NCBI GenBank assembly: GCA_010094045.1
Contig: ML986628.1
Span: 169,855 to 233,854, forward strand
DNA length: 64,000 nucleotides
Origin: Lojkania enalia
Lineage: Eukaryota > Ascomycota > Dothideomycetes > Pleosporales
Reading direction: 5' to 3'
Shown: positions 12,308 through 25,200 of the stretch, one piece after another
Numbering within the stretch: position 1 is the stretch's first letter
How the letters are laid out: every line of letters starts with the position of its first letter
The notes under the pieces: model-generated
Database searches by the model: none
Seen by the model: the letters and a program-made list of their open reading frames with translations, nothing else
What the model was told of the DNA's origin: nothing
Translations under genes and position numbers: made by a program

Positions 12308-14757
12308 TGTGTCTGTTGAGAGCCCCATTTAGCTGGGGGAAGAGTGAGAGGGGAGCAGATATCGGGGACTTGGGGGGAGGGCGGGCGGTGAAGCTTTTTG
12401 TGGCCAGTGAGGGAGAGCTCGGGGATTATGGCGGCGGAGCGGTTCCGAATGCCAGGATGACGACGGCGCTGCTGAGACTACGAGCGGGAATGCGAATGCT
12501 CAGCGCCTGCAATAACTCAATTATCGCACTCGGCGGCGCAGGCAGAGGGAGGGTGGGTATTAGTTAGAAAGGAAAAGTCTATGAGCCGGTGCGGGCAAAG
12601 CTGCGGACTCGGGGCCTGCGCATCCAAACAGTGACGGCGCTGCAACAAGGGCAAACACACATACACACGCAAGGAAAGAAGGAGGAAGAGGAGGGGAGGG
12701 AAGTGCAAAGCAGAGGCAGCGGGAGCTGGAGCAGGGAGCAAGAGGGAGGAGGGAGGTAAAATACGGGCGGGCGGGCGACGGGTGTGTATTGATTTTCTGC
12801 GCAGTGACGGGCAAACCCCCAAGCTCATCCCGAGCTGTTGAGCTGAAGCCGGGCTTGAGCATCGCCAACGATGCCGAACCGGGCAAGGCCTGCGCCCACA
12901 AAATTTCCATGGTCTTCGCCGAAGCCGCTGTCGTAGTCAGGCACAGGCGCATATCGCACTCTATCGGAGATACTGTACTCCGGACGGGCAGCGGGATTCT
13001 TGATTGCCATGAAGCACACACTCTCTCGTCCACGGTCAATAATAATCACGGCACTCTTCCATTATTCTCCATCGTCGCCAGCGTCCTAGGCTGCCTCGTG
13101 GTGGGCTACCAAGCTAGAGCGCGAGGAGAGAGGGCTTGTTGAGGCCATTCCGCATTAGCTCCCTCTTGCGAGGTCAACATGGAGGCTCCGGTTGGGACGG
13201 TTCGCGCTGTGTTGAACATGCTTCAGCGGCTTTCACCCAGCCTGCAACTCCCGCTAGCCCTGCCCTTCCGTTCTTCCTTGCTTGCGATCCTGATCCTCAT
13301 CCCCTCGAGATAGACGCTGATAGATGGACGGCGCTTCACCAACAAAGAATGCCACCATTACTGATCGGCGCCCTCTTACCGCTCCTGGTTCCGGTTCTCC
13401 CCAAGACCGCCACCACCGGGCCCGAGTTCCATCTCACACATCCGTATTCCAAAAGCAGTGCTCCGAGTACAGACCGCATGCTGCCTAAAGTCTCTACATA
13501 CCAGTACAGCCATTCCCCATAGGCTGACCCTAGCACAGTACGGTAGTAGTGCCATGCCCATCGAAAAGGATTGTTGCACGGCATCCCCAGTTAGGGAGAT
13601 TCGGACGGACTCCGAAGGGCAGGGAGCGGAGACCCGACCTCCTCTGGAATTGTCTCTCCCGCCCAATCACCATTGGCCCGACAAGCCTGCGTCAGTCAGT
13701 CATTCTTGCAGCCGGTGCAGCGCAGAGCCAAAAATAATGCATGCGACATCATCGTTGAAGCCGTCCTAGCGAATTCTTGAATCCCTCGTCCATCCGTCCC
13801 AGAAAGCCTGGCTGACAGATCCCGGGCTGAACACGACCAACACGGCCCCGTCAGCAAGCAAGCAAAGCAAGCAGGCAGGCAGCGGACAACACTTTAAATT
13901 ATATGCGATATCGAAAGCGCTCAGTGCGATATGTAAGCCAGAACAAAGCCCACGCTCGATTCCGAGCGCATTCCGATTCCCAGGGTCGCGGTCCGAGCCT
14001 TAACTGTAGGCTGGGGAAAAATCGTACGATTATGATGGAAAAGGTGCAAACACCACGCCGCACAGGCGGCGCCCCGTCTCTTCCCCACATATCCCCATCG
14101 CCACCTACATATGCCACGAGGCCCTCATACGATTCTCCATCATCATCATCATCATATCATCTGCAGGGCATTTTGAGCCGCTCTGCGTAATGCAGACTCA
14201 CAGCACTATTGTTGAGCACAGGCCGCGATCCATCATACTTTGCAACAATCCTGAACCAGTTAGCCTCAATGCGAGTCGTGCTTGCATCTCATCCAAATTT
14301 CCCTGCCATCTATCACCTTGTATCATAGGAATCAACATATGCCCAAGTATCCATTCATATTAACAACGGCTTGACTCGCTTCTATCGTCCGCCAATGCAA
14401 AGGCCCAACCCTCTTTGCGAAAAGTGATTCATCCTTCAAGTATACCTAAGAATTGCCGTCGGGCGCCACCCCTGATATCATGCAACCTCCCCATGGTATC
14501 AAAGGTAAATTTGTCCTTCCTCCAACCACCATCAAACTTCCAATAGCCCTCTCGTCCAATGGGCACAGGGACGAGACAAGCCCTGCTAAGTTCAGCCAAA
14601 CCAAACACCTCAGATCCACCACCCAAGTGCAATGTCATCCCAACTCCAAGCCCATGCTACAAATTTCGTAAAGGTATATAGCGCGTTGAACGATAGATAT
14701 GTACCAAGAAGACGTAATGTGCATGCGTGCGCATCCATACAGATATGCAGGCACCCG
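12308..14757. other. ACC1 upstream region and intergenic DNA
   Basis: No coding region is convincing; the open frames are low in complexity or overlap each other. Simple repeats include CAAG/CAGG units at about 13855-13883 and six CAT units at 14138-14155. The end next to nudE is presumably its 3' UTR. Confidence 0.5.
12671..12756 (-). promoter_or_regulatory. Pyrimidine-rich leader/promoter tract of ACC1
   Basis: On the ACC1 sense strand this stretch is almost continuously C and T, about 370-450 nt before the start codon. CT-rich tracts commonly flank transcription starts of strongly expressed genes in filamentous fungi, so this probably marks the core promoter or 5' leader. The exact transcription start is not visible. 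Confidence 0.4.
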
Positions 14758-14780
14758 CCCCCCCCCCCCCCCCCCCCCCC
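14758..14780. repeat. C23 homopolymer
   Basis: Twenty-three consecutive C residues lie about 40 nt beyond the nudE stop codon, in its probable 3' UTR (a G-run in the transcript). Its exact length is likely unreliable in any assembly. Confidence 0.9.
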
Positions 14781-14819
14781 AACCCCGGAGGCCGATCTCT
14801 CTTCAAATCAGACCACTTC

Positions 14820-16661
14820 TTAGTAAGTTTCCCCAATCTCGCTCATCTTACGCGGCCGTGTAGGCCGGTCTGGAGGCCCCATGTCGCCCTCCAGCCCAGA
14901 GCTCAGTCTCCGTCCCGCGCTCTGTCGCCTTGGCAGTCCGCTGGGAGTAGGGATGCCGGACTTCTCGAGCGTCATCCGTCGCGCTAATGGGGTTGCAGCA
15001 TTGCTCCCGTCACTCTGGTTGTCCGCATCCGCGTCCCGCGCCGCATTGGAGGCCGACATTGACTGGGAATGAACGTGTCCGCCGCCAAACTGCCCGCTCA
15101 TGGAGCTCCGCGGGCGAGACAGTCGCCCCTCCACCCCGCTGATGGACGACGTCTGATAATGGCCCAACGGTGTCCTCACGCTGCTCCTGCTGCTCGGCCT
15201 CTGTATCCCAGACTGTGAAGCCACTGATGCGCGGCTGCTCGGTCGGCTGCTACTTGGCTCCCGGGAACTGGTCGGTATCCCGAATGAAAGGCGGCTAACT
15301 CCATTATCGCCCAAGCCATTCACTGAGGAAGCCGTCGATGCTGCCGATGCTCGTTTTCTGTTGCTTCTTACGGTCACGGTGCTCGGAATATGATTTCCCA
15401 GAGCGCTTCCGTTTCGGGGGCTTGCACGGGGTGGCGTGCTGGTTGGTGCAGGTAACTTCGACCTCGCAGAATATACACGCTCTTCGAGCTTCTGCATTTT
15501 GCCAATCAGCCCTCGAATCTGGTACAACGAGCCAGACCTTGGAAGACCGCTAGCATTGCTTGCTCCTACGCTTGGTCTTGGGCCCCGCGGGGCGGGAGCC
15601 GTTGTCCGAATGGACGGGGTTGCTCGGCCGCTCGACCCTGACGCAGCCGATACAGGGATGCTTGGCCCCCGCGAGTGCCGTGGACGGGGCTGGTAGAGGT
15701 TGGGCCTTGGTGTGGCGGAGAGGTCTAGGGCAATGGAGCTCTTTCGCACAGGCATGGGTGTTGACGGGACGGTCTTGGCAGAGATCGGCGCATCCGATAG
15801 GGGCGGAGACGGCGGAGTTGCATCTGTGCGCAAGCCGTCCGGCTTCGAGTGAGGTGGAGTGGATGCCGCGGTGGGAGAGGAGAGGGTCGTGGCGGAGGTA
15901 GAGGCTTCTGAAACAGGTGAGCGGGGACGCAGCGAATCTGCAGCAAGAAGTTGTGACGTCTTGCGCTGATGATGGGTCTCGATGGTCTGCTCTGCAATTC
16001 GCAGCTTTTCCTGCACAATCTCGGCTTCAATCCTCAGGTCTGACAGTTCGTCCCGTAGTCTTTGGTTTTCAATCCTCAGCGCCTCACGTTCCTGTTCACC
16101 AATCTTGATCTCCTCGTCCAACATTACTGTCCGTTCGATAGCAACATTATACTTCGACTCGAGGTCTTCGAGTGAAGATGTCTGATTGCGCGCCTGTCGC
16201 TCAAAGTCGTCGTTTTGTACTTCGATGTCTCGTAGCTTAAGCTGAAGCGTCCGCTGCGAGTCGCGCAAGGCGGTGATCTCCTTCTGCAGGATGTTTTGGG
16301 CGCTGTTGGCTTCCGTCTTGCTCTGCTTATATTTCGTCTGCGAATATAGTCAGAACCCAGACATTTACGTCCTATGGGAAAATCGCGCAGCAGTGTGGTG
16401 CGACAGCTGCAGAGAAAAACTTACCTTCCATTCTTCGACTTCAAATCCTAGCCCTTCGACCTTCTCTTGTAGCCTTCTCTCCCTTTTCTCGCTCTCTTCC
16501 ACATCCTTCTCCAACTCAGCCTCCAACTCCTTACTCGAGGCCTGGAACTCCTGGAGCTCTACCTCGAGCGTCTCATACTGGCCCTTGTAGTATGCTAGTT
16601 CCTCCTCAATACTGCTCCATCCGCCGCTTGGGGGGGAGGAAGGGGCGTCATCTACCGCCAT
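14820..16661 (-). CDS. nudE: Nuclear distribution protein NudE homologue
   Basis: NudE binds LIS1/NudF and cytoplasmic dynein and is needed for nuclear migration along microtubules in hyphae. Two exons are inferred: 16661-16425 and 16337-14820, separated by an 87-nt GTAAGT...CAG intron, giving 584 aa, near the usual length of fungal NudE. The N-terminal third is a continuous coiled coil with the family signature: ELAYYKGQYETLEVELQEFQ near residue 20, then ESKYNVAIERTVMLDEEI and QERE..RIENQRLRDELSDL. The remaining two thirds are Ser/Pro/Arg-rich and low in complexity, as expected for the unstructured C-terminal region. The next gene on the same strand is the carrier; shared strand is probably not operonic in fungi. 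Recognition rests mainly on the coiled-coil block. Confidence 0.9.
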
Positions 16662-17482
16662 GAGGGCGATGTTGTGACTGCGCCGGGGAAATTAGATGCA
16701 GGAATCAGGAGAAGTCTCGGATAGGCGCAGTGCGGGGCGCAGACGCAGAGCGGTACTAATAAAAGAGTCCGGTGGTGAAGGAGCGGCAAATTCGAGTCGA
16801 GTGAAGATCGCAGGGTCAGGTGGTGTGGCGGGCGGTGGTTCCTGCCTTCTTTCTGTCCAGAGTCGTTTCACTTCGGTGCGAGCGGTGTGTTAACAGAGTC
16901 ATGCGCTCCGCTCAGTCGTGTATTCTGCCGTGCGGCTCTTCCTCGTCCTTTCTCGCGCCCAAAAAGATGGTATTCCTGTGCTGCTGGTTAGTATCCTGCG
17001 GGGTTCGGGAGGGGGCGGAGGGGGCGGAGGGTGCGGTGGTGATGTTGTCGTGGTGAGTGGGTGTTGTTGATCCCCAGCCTTCTTTTGGCCCACTAGTCCT
17101 GTACGTGGTTGCCGGGCATGGTTTCGGCGCTAAGCCTAATACATGCTAACATGTGACGGCGGCGCCACCATTCAACCTTCGTTGTGAACCCCAAAAAGCC
17201 CCAAAACTATCGCGCGTAGTCGACAACCATCACGTATCGTCCCTATGGAGTGCCGAAGCTCGAAGGGAATGTCCATTCCGTATAGTACATTGACATGCGC
17301 ACCAACATGAAACACCCAGTCACCCATACCCCGACATTCAATTTGCCTAAGCTACAACTATAGCCCCAACAATCATATCACACTGACATATATTTACAAG
17401 CAGGAGAAAATTATCAACCTTGTTTATACAGTCTTATCATTACTCATAGTCGCCACACCTAGCATCATCCTTCTCAACCCAA
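16662..17482. other. Intergenic between nudE and the carrier gene
   Basis: This contains the nudE promoter side and the 3' flank of the carrier. An imperfect GGGGGCGGA repeat lies near 17011-17030. No gene is seen. Confidence 0.5.
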
Positions 17483-18879
17483 TTAATCTGTGGATTTCTT
17501 GCCTCCGGTAAATATATCCTCGACTTGCTGAGTGGTATGGCTTGCCGCGTCCTTCGTCTTCTCCACTAACTCCTCAGCTTGCTGCCGCCCAGGGGTCAAC
17601 GCTTCCTGAGCCTTTGATGACACATTCTCCACAAGCTCTTTGCCCTTCGTATATGTATCGCCTGCCTGCTCTTTTCCTTGTTCGTATGCGTCTCTCACCT
17701 GTTCTGAGGCCATCTTCGCCAGCTCCTCTGGGCCCGGGTACTTCTTGAGCAATTTTAGGACCAGATAGTACAAGTTCACGATTACAACGTGAATTTGATC
17801 CTTCACAAGCATGGTAATGCCATGCGAAAAGAACCCCTTCAACACTTCTGCTCCGAGACCTTGATATAGAGCCCATAATCCTTCGGCCTTCGCGATGCGA
17901 AAAATGGTGCCGAAGACTGTGCGCCGCCTTGCCTGAGAGACCTTTGATCTTGAGCGCTCTTCTCGTTTCTCGGTTTCCGATGTTGGCCTACTAGTCTCAG
18001 ATAGCATCTCTGAGGACATCTGAGCCCTAGTCTTGGCAAGGGAGAACGGATACGTGACGGTGGAAGCCAATGCTTTGCTAATGGCTGCTAGTAAGAAGGT
18101 GATTCGTGCACCGGGGTCCGATCTCCGGGACTCAGGCACAAGAAGCCGCAATAATATTTTGTGGAGAAGGAAGGTGATGGAGGGGTTGAGTGTGAGGATC
18201 AAGCTAGCTGAGTATCCAGACCAGAAACCTTGCAGCCCCTTCTCGTGCCGAATCTTCAAGGCAATATCCTTTGCACTTAGGTTGGACGAGACAGATGGAG
18301 TTGGATCCCTTGCTACAATCATAGCTGCTGTTTGCTTTCGGGTAACCACATTCTGTATAGGGGTAGTGAAGAACTTGGAGAAGGCCCCTGCTAAAACACC
18401 AACTCCTATCTCATCTAGTACTGAGATGCTGCGCGTACCTTTCAGAGCCAGTCTCTTGTGTCTCACGTACGTGTAGGCTAAGAAGAAAAGAAAGCTGTCG
18501 ACTATGCCTTTCAATGTCTCTTGAAGTACCCCACTATAGAAAGCCTTGACCCCTCCCTCGTTCTTGTAGATCTTCTTAATCGCATCGAGTATGCCGTCAT
18601 AATCTACATCCTTATTCGAGGCCTGAGACTGTTTCTGCACTTGCAAGCGGGTGATGACAAGATCGAGAGGATAGGTTAATAGCTTCGAGATGGCCGTGCC
18701 TGTTGCGCCTGAGGTCGCATGCCCGAGAGCTGGGAGAGCCGGGCCGATTATATCACGTCTTAATGGCTGTTCTTCTCGCGAGATGTGGTAAATCGAGAAT
18801 GCATCCTAGAGAAAAGATCAGAAGCGTCCAATAGCGAGCCCGAAAGACTTACAAGCTGTGAGTTGTATACATACGTCAT
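17483..18879 (-). CDS. Mitochondrial-carrier-family transporter, probably peroxisomal adenine nucleotide type
   Basis: A six-helix solute carrier of the SLC25 family, encoded by a 27-nt first exon (18879-18853, MTYVYNSQL), a 47-nt intron and a second exon (18805-17483), giving 449 aa. Three carrier repeats are visible, with signatures YPLDLVITR (residues 54-62), TTPIQNVVTRKQ and TYPFSLAKTRAQM. The loop after repeat 3 reads GLWALYQGLGAEVLKGFFSH. The repeats and the GAEVLKGFFSHG ending resemble ANT1/PMP47-type peroxisomal ATP carriers more than inner-membrane carriers; substrate and membrane are inference. Unlike the roughly 300-residue core, the protein has a tail of about 70 residues after KKYPG, charged and Gln/Lys/Glu-rich with amphipathic, LEA-like spacing (for example AYEQGKEQAGDTYTKGKEL). 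The upstream frame lacks an alternative start, so the tiny first exon is the best reading. Confidence 0.85.
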
Positions 18880-19659
18880 CGCGACAATTGTGCGATTTAG
18901 TTGTAGAGAACAGCCCAACCGAAACCTTCTCGTTTTATCAGAAGATTATTGATGGCAGCAAAAGCGCGAGGTATGGCAATTGTGTCATGATGTGGTGTTG
19001 TGAGCGGCTCCGATCCTTGTAGCACCTTCGCAGACGTCATTCCATTCCGCAGCCAGGATTTGGCTTGTGAAAGGGGCGCGCCTTTGTGGAGCGCAACACC
19101 CGTCAAATCAACATGTCAAAATCAGCATGTCTCCTTGCGATGAATAGAAGCTCCATTTGGAGCATTGAAATAATATGCACTACTGCTTCTGGGCTTCGAA
19201 AGTCGGCTGGCAAAACCATTTGTCGTTCCCCATGCAACCTAGTCAGCTTCCTATGTTGCTTACCAATCTTCATGATGTGGTCCTACAAGGTGAAACAACA
19301 CACAACTTTGGCGATGTGTTGCTTACACGCAATACTGACAATGAATTCCTCCGCATGGGGGAGATCGAGTGAATCTTAGAAGGGCCCGAATTAGATTTTG
19401 ACTGAGATGTAAAATCTTGCAGGGTAACTAGATTGGTTTGAAATTTTTATACAATAGCACAACACTTAGCCTAGTATTAAATTATCAAAGGGTATGTTGC
19501 ATCAATATTTTAAAGATAAATGAGTGTATTTAGTCTGGAGTAATGTTAAGACGAAGTTTAGGGTGATGTGAAGGGAGATAGCTGGTTGTACCTGCGAGGA
19601 TTCCTTGCGAGTTTGCAAGACTTGCTTATTACTTATTTTGAGATGTTTAGACTAACATA
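18880..19659. other. Intergenic, nothing recognised
   Basis: This is the promoter side of the carrier gene followed by AT-richer DNA. The small frames at 19086-19379 and 19568-19786 have no family-like features. Confidence 0.4.
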
Positions 19660-22236
19660 TCACAGACTCTTCCTGATATTCAATTGCGTCGTGAAAGTGT
19701 CCACTGTCCGATCTTTCCGGGTCTTCCTTGCATCTTCAAATTGCTCTCTGCATAACTCGATTACTTTGCCGATATCGGCATTATAGACCCTACGTTCGGA
19801 TCCATATGATCGTCTGAGTTTTGCTACCAGGCCCTCAAAAACCATCTTTATTCCTGATAAACGCCTTCTCGAAGAGACATCTGATCTGATGCACCATATC
19901 CGTCATTGTTGATGGCGTCCGGGTCGAGACATTAGATTTGCTTAGCTGAGCATCTCGAGAATTTCCACGTCGGTGCTTGTCGCCGCTGTATGCAAAATTG
20001 AACATCTAACATGACCTGGGAGTAAATTATTGGTCCCATTCTCTAGGAACATTTTCAAAACGTGAGTTGATGGCTTACTAATAGCGACTTGTACACGCGT
20101 TTAACCTTTCCAGTCTGACCTATCGATATTAGCACGATATTCAAATAGCAATGTAGCGGCCACGACATGGCTCTCTCGAGCTGCATACATGAGTGGAGTG
20201 CGGCTGACCCCGGAGAACTCATTTGTGTCTGATCCGACGGATAGCAGTGTTAATGTAGCCAGCATCGTCTTGACAGGAACATGCAAAATGAAAGGCTCTT
20301 GCTTTAGTAAGGTATCTCTTGTGTACATCTGCATTTGAGCGACCTAGGATCGTCATGCATTGCGGATGCTTAGCTAGCCCTGCATAATAAATAAAAAAAA
20401 AAAAAGCCCGCTATTAGTCTGCAATACTTACTTCAGAATTGCAGTTGAGGACAAACTTAGTCGAAGTAGAATCGGCCTAACGAACAGTTTAGGACAGCGT
20501 AGTCTTATTCTCTGAATAGACATAGTTGATATTCGTTTCAGCCTCTTTTAATTCCGTTTCGAGATCTTTTCTATCATCGAGTTCAAAGACAATTCAGTAT
20601 AGTGGGGGAAACTGTTTCTTATCTAACATGTTATCTTCTAGATCAACGAAGGATTCACAGAGATATTCTAGGACCTTGAACCCGGCTGTTTGGCTCAAGA
20701 TCGTTGACCAAGAATAGCTTACTACCGAGATTTGTCACGACAAGTCAGCGGAATGTTGCATAAGTCTACACGTCAACCCACTATCCGCACCATCCTAGAT
20801 ATAAGGGCCTGTGTTGGGCTTCATACTGAGTTCAATTAGTTCAATTTGACCACATCTAATTACGCACTGAACTATATCAGCTTCCTCAAATTGCGCGGAT
20901 ATTCAAGAATGGGGAACATACCGAGAGATTACCCTAGTTCAAACTTTGGTATAGGTCATTAGGTTGCGCCATTCGTTTGTCTAGTAGGGACTTGATGCCT
21001 TCAATATTCTGGTTCCTATGTAACTTGGTAAAGGGGCCTCCTCTGGAAGTGTATTTCGCATGTAGAGACCAGCCACCAGGTTTCCATGAGATGTTGTCAT
21101 TGTTACGAGTAGCATTCTGGCTAGGCACCAAGGAGGGAAATCATAGGTTACATGTGCAGAAAATCGACCTCTCTGGCGGCAGGTGTGGACATTGTTTGCT
21201 TTGTTAGGCAAACCGTAATATTCAATGAAGAGCTATCCTACCAGCTATGAAAGGTATCGAGGAGGCTACCTGTGGCGTTTTCTATGGCACTCACAACTAC
21301 ATCGGACGTTGCATGCTACTCTTTTGCATCTTGAAAACCTAAAGCTTATTTCATAGGACATATCTCGAGTTGATGAAACTAGAGTTGAAGATGCGTTGCT
21401 GGATATCCAGATTCGCTGTTTCTGTCCCCCAGGGCCCACAAGCTGGCCGTTCTGGATAAGCTTCCAAAGAGCATGAAGGCCATCTAATGCTTAATATTGA
21501 TATCTAGGGATGTCTTTCAATGGAAGGACAAGGTCCATAAACTTGCTTTGCTATAGAAGCGTTTTGTCCAGGGCAGCTGCCTAAGCTACGATTCGATCCT
21601 GTGTTTCTTGAATAAGGCCCATTGATGTTATGCGTTGTGGTAGATTCTTTCCACTATCTTGGAATTGTACGACACTGTCTCGATGCGCCTGGGTGATTTT
21701 CTCTGCCCTCATGCTCTGACTATCCTGAATAGATGTAGAATATATTGCTAAGGAAGTCTCCAACCGCGAACATGTAGACTTTTATATCTTTAAAAATTCT
21801 TTCATCGCCCTTGAAAATCTAAAACTTACAGATTCTTAGCGGGCATCAATGTTAGAAGATGGATCTTCAATACATAGAACTCATCTTGAAGGGAGTTTGC
21901 TTTGCGCTTCGTCTTCATTCTGGATAGTCACCTTCAAGGTGTCGTATCAGCTCTAACAGACTTTGTTAACGTACCTAAATCAGGATAGAATTCCTTTACC
22001 TCGTCGATTAGAGCTCTAAGGTTCATTTAAGCCGTGGGCTGCGATGCGCTCGAGTCCTGACAAGTGGTTTGTGCCTCCACGAGAACATGATTCAATTCAT
22101 CAACTTCGTCTAGGAGCTTCTTCCATTCTTCTGGTGCATCTTGAAAGCCTTGGGCGAGTTGCCTGGGCTTCTCGGCGCTCGCAAAACCGAGCTCAATAGT
22201 CGTTATGTGACTCGCAGTGAACGATAAAGGATCTAT
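19660..22236 (-). pseudogene. Decayed STAND-type ankyrin-repeat gene
   Basis: Collinear pieces on the minus strand match the layout of a common fungal gene type. First comes the fungal N-terminal STAND-like domain (DPLSFTASHITTIELGFASA, then EEWKKLLDEVDELNHVL). The codon expected to be its start is ATA at 22234-22236. Next are a linker frame at 21581-21763, then CRQRGRFSAHVTYDFPPW and GIKSLLDKRMAQPNDLYQ in two overlapping frames near 21000-21200. Then come VLEYLCESFVDLEDNM and FELDDRKDLETELKE, separated by a TGA at 20594-20596. Ankyrin units follow: TPLMYAARESHVVAATLLFE (20101-20334) and CSILHTAATSTDVEILEML (near 19990), then a C-terminal frame ending at 19660. The lost start, stops and shifts are seen directly. 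The C-to-T or G-to-A nature of several fits mild RIP. The intact class senses or signals non-self. Confidence 0.75.
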
Positions 22237-25200
22237 AGCAATTCATTTATAAGATATATATAATCGCGAGAAAGAATATACGCATCATTCGGTTTAGCGT
22301 AGAAAGTTGTGTCCTGTATATAAAGGCCCCGCGAGGCATTTGGTTTGAAGGCCAGGTTGTGTCATTGATGTGTAAGGCGTTCATCGCGCTGGTTCATATA
22401 TGGTTGCTCTGTTCTCCATAATCTATCAGCCACGCAAGAAGTTTGGGCTAATTCCCGCCACCGAGACTCAATTAACAGCTGTAAAGTATCGAGCTTCGCC
22501 GGTCTGCTCCAAATGGACTTGATATCCTACCTGTCCTCTCAATACGGTCAACGAGGTCCTTTTATATTGATGCGATAGATCGGTCACCCTTATAAGAAAT
22601 GGGCTTAATAGAGATTAGGGGGTTCGAACGGAACGAAGACAAAATAAAGTCATGGGCGGGGCCAAAAGAGCAAGTGAATGCACGCAATGCAAGCGAGGGA
22701 ACGAAAGATCAGCGGATGTGCCTTGGCTTGTTCAAGGACTATTCGCACCGTGGGCTAGAAGCATAGTAGACAAATGAATGTTTTGCTGCTTATAAGACGA
22801 CTCTGGTACTTTAATAAGCTCTATTTGCTGCATTTCATTAAACATCCTGGCAATAATTGGGAAGCTGTAAGCCTTGATGGTGTTAGAAGACGGTATTACG
22901 ATAGAATCGGACTGCAAGTGTTTTTTTATGCTCGCTAGGGGTTGCGTGGTTTACGGGTGAGGGGAAACGGGTTAGAAGACGTCTCGGAAACCTTGACGTT
23001 CTAACTTAAGGAAATATTCCTCGACGAAGTGCATAGTGATAGTTGTTGGCTGAAGGAGATCTAAGGGTAATGACGTCATGTCATTCAAATCTCGGCATCC
23101 AAATCTCACCGTGCTCCACAACGCCTCTCATCCTACATCCACACCCGAAATTCAATCTAGAATTCTCCCCTACATCCCGACGCAGCACAACTCCCGTTTT
23201 CAGGCCTCGTTTAGGGCACAGAACGTGTTTCCAAGCCTCAGACATGATGTCAACGGCGTTCTTACGCCTCAAGGCTGTGCGTTTCAGCCCCGCAACACCA
23301 AGCTTTGACTCTACACCCCTTGCGAAGATCTGACCACGGTATGTAGTGCATAGGTCTAGACCACATTATCCGGCTGAAGTATGCTGTGATATGATGTCGT
23401 TTCTCGTGTGTTTCTTTAAGGCAACCGTTTTTGCAAAGTTTGGGTGGACTGAGTCTATTGCCTACGCGTCAGGTGCCCTGGGTAGATGTTCGATTTTGAA
23501 GGCCTGGACTTGCGTGTGGTTTAGGTGGGTGAGGCAGATGGAAAAGGAGCTGAAGCTTCAAGAGTCTAGAGATTGCGGAAGGAGCGGGTGGCATATAAAG
23601 GCAATACTATTCTTGAAATTGTTGCGATTTCTTCTCTGCATCACTCAAATATTACTAAAAATTCGTCGCTTTTCTTCAATTCACAGTTGTCTTATCAAGT
23701 GGATTCATGCGAAAATACAATATGCATTATCAGCCGAAACACGCTCAGACAGTACAAGGGGGGATTGCCAACTCCACCAAAATCCATGAGTTGACCAACC
23801 TCTCTATCGATCTCATCATTTCGGAACCAAAGACCAAAAAGAACATATTCTACCGCGCAATCCGGCGACCTGACGGCGTTATTGTCGAGTCACCTCGCTA
23901 CCGTCCCATACACCCCAAATCTACCATGCGTCTATTCGAACCGGACGAGACGACCTTCTACAATCCCATAAGAGGATCATATCGAGCTATTGGGCGAGAG
24001 CAGATGATGGGAATGGATCTCTCTGGGATCAGGATGTTCGATAATGAACTACGGAAACAGTGTGGGCGAGATGGGTACAATGCGCCTACCAACTCGACCC
24101 AAGTCCTGCTCTATCCCCACACAGCAGGCGCCGAGCAAGATTCTATGAATCCTATGGAGATATTTATGCAGTGCGGGAGTGAACCTTGGACACCGTGGTC
24201 CGTTCGCCATACTAGTATGGTAGTGCGACGAATGAGGAGAAGGGATTAAACAGTCAGGGATCGATTCACAGCGAGAGCTCACTGTACGGAGAATAATCGG
24301 TTGTAGAATATTCGATATTGAAGGTAGGATGCCGAGAGTCAGGGCCTAACTCCCACTGAAGCCACGCATTCTGCATTTCTTATCTATGTTGCATGGCTGA
24401 GGAAATGCAAGGCTGATCGCGGATGCATGAACCAGAATGCTTTTGCACTAAGGGAAACACGTTCCCGATATCATGGAATTGGTCTACTTTATCGCAATAT
24501 ACAGTCCCCTAAAGATCACACAATTCTTTCCGTCTCCTATCGCTTGTCCGATCGACCCATCGGACCCCTAAATTCCTGCAGGCACCCGATCCGTTCCCGT
24601 TCCCGTTCCCGCATATCTAGTCCCGATGCCCTGGGGCAAGGACCCACCCGCAGCCTATATGACAGAAAATACATTTCTAAATTCATGTGCCAATGTGACT
24701 TCTAAAGGCCCCTCGAACACTCAATATCTCACGGATTTTCCACATCTTCCCTGATATTCCACTCATGCCGTCACTCTCTTACCCGAATGCAACCTCGTCC
24801 AGGCTGTGTACCCGAGCGCTGTACGCATTTGCTTGTCTCCTATCTAAGTGCCAACCTACCCGATACCCACCCGATCCCAGAAACCCCCCACCTGCACTAC
24901 ATTCTCATTTCCGATGCCGATCCGCAGCATCAGCCACATCTCCACGCATTAAGCGAAGGTCTTGCAGAATCGGTTACCGGAGCGAGGGGATGCCAAGGCG
25001 GAGTTGGAGGGAAGCTGTAAGCGATGTTCCACGGCAGAGGGTGGGTTGGGATGTGGAATATAAGCGGGGTTGTTGTGTTTGGCAGGCTGGGGGGTGGTTC
25101 ACATCGGCGATGAGGGTGGTATGGTTTGGAATGGTTCAGGGGCGGGGAAGGGGGAGCGATGGAGGAGGTAGTGTCCAGGATATTTGGTTGAGGCGGGAAC

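Noticed and set aside
15338..15901. Plus-strand frames over the nudE C-terminal region
   Set aside because: Antisense of low-complexity Ser/Pro/Arg-rich nudE coding sequence.
23707..24249. 180-codon plus-strand frame
   Set aside because: No recognisable motif, overlapping minus-strand frame, no promoter or intron signals; kept only as intergenic.
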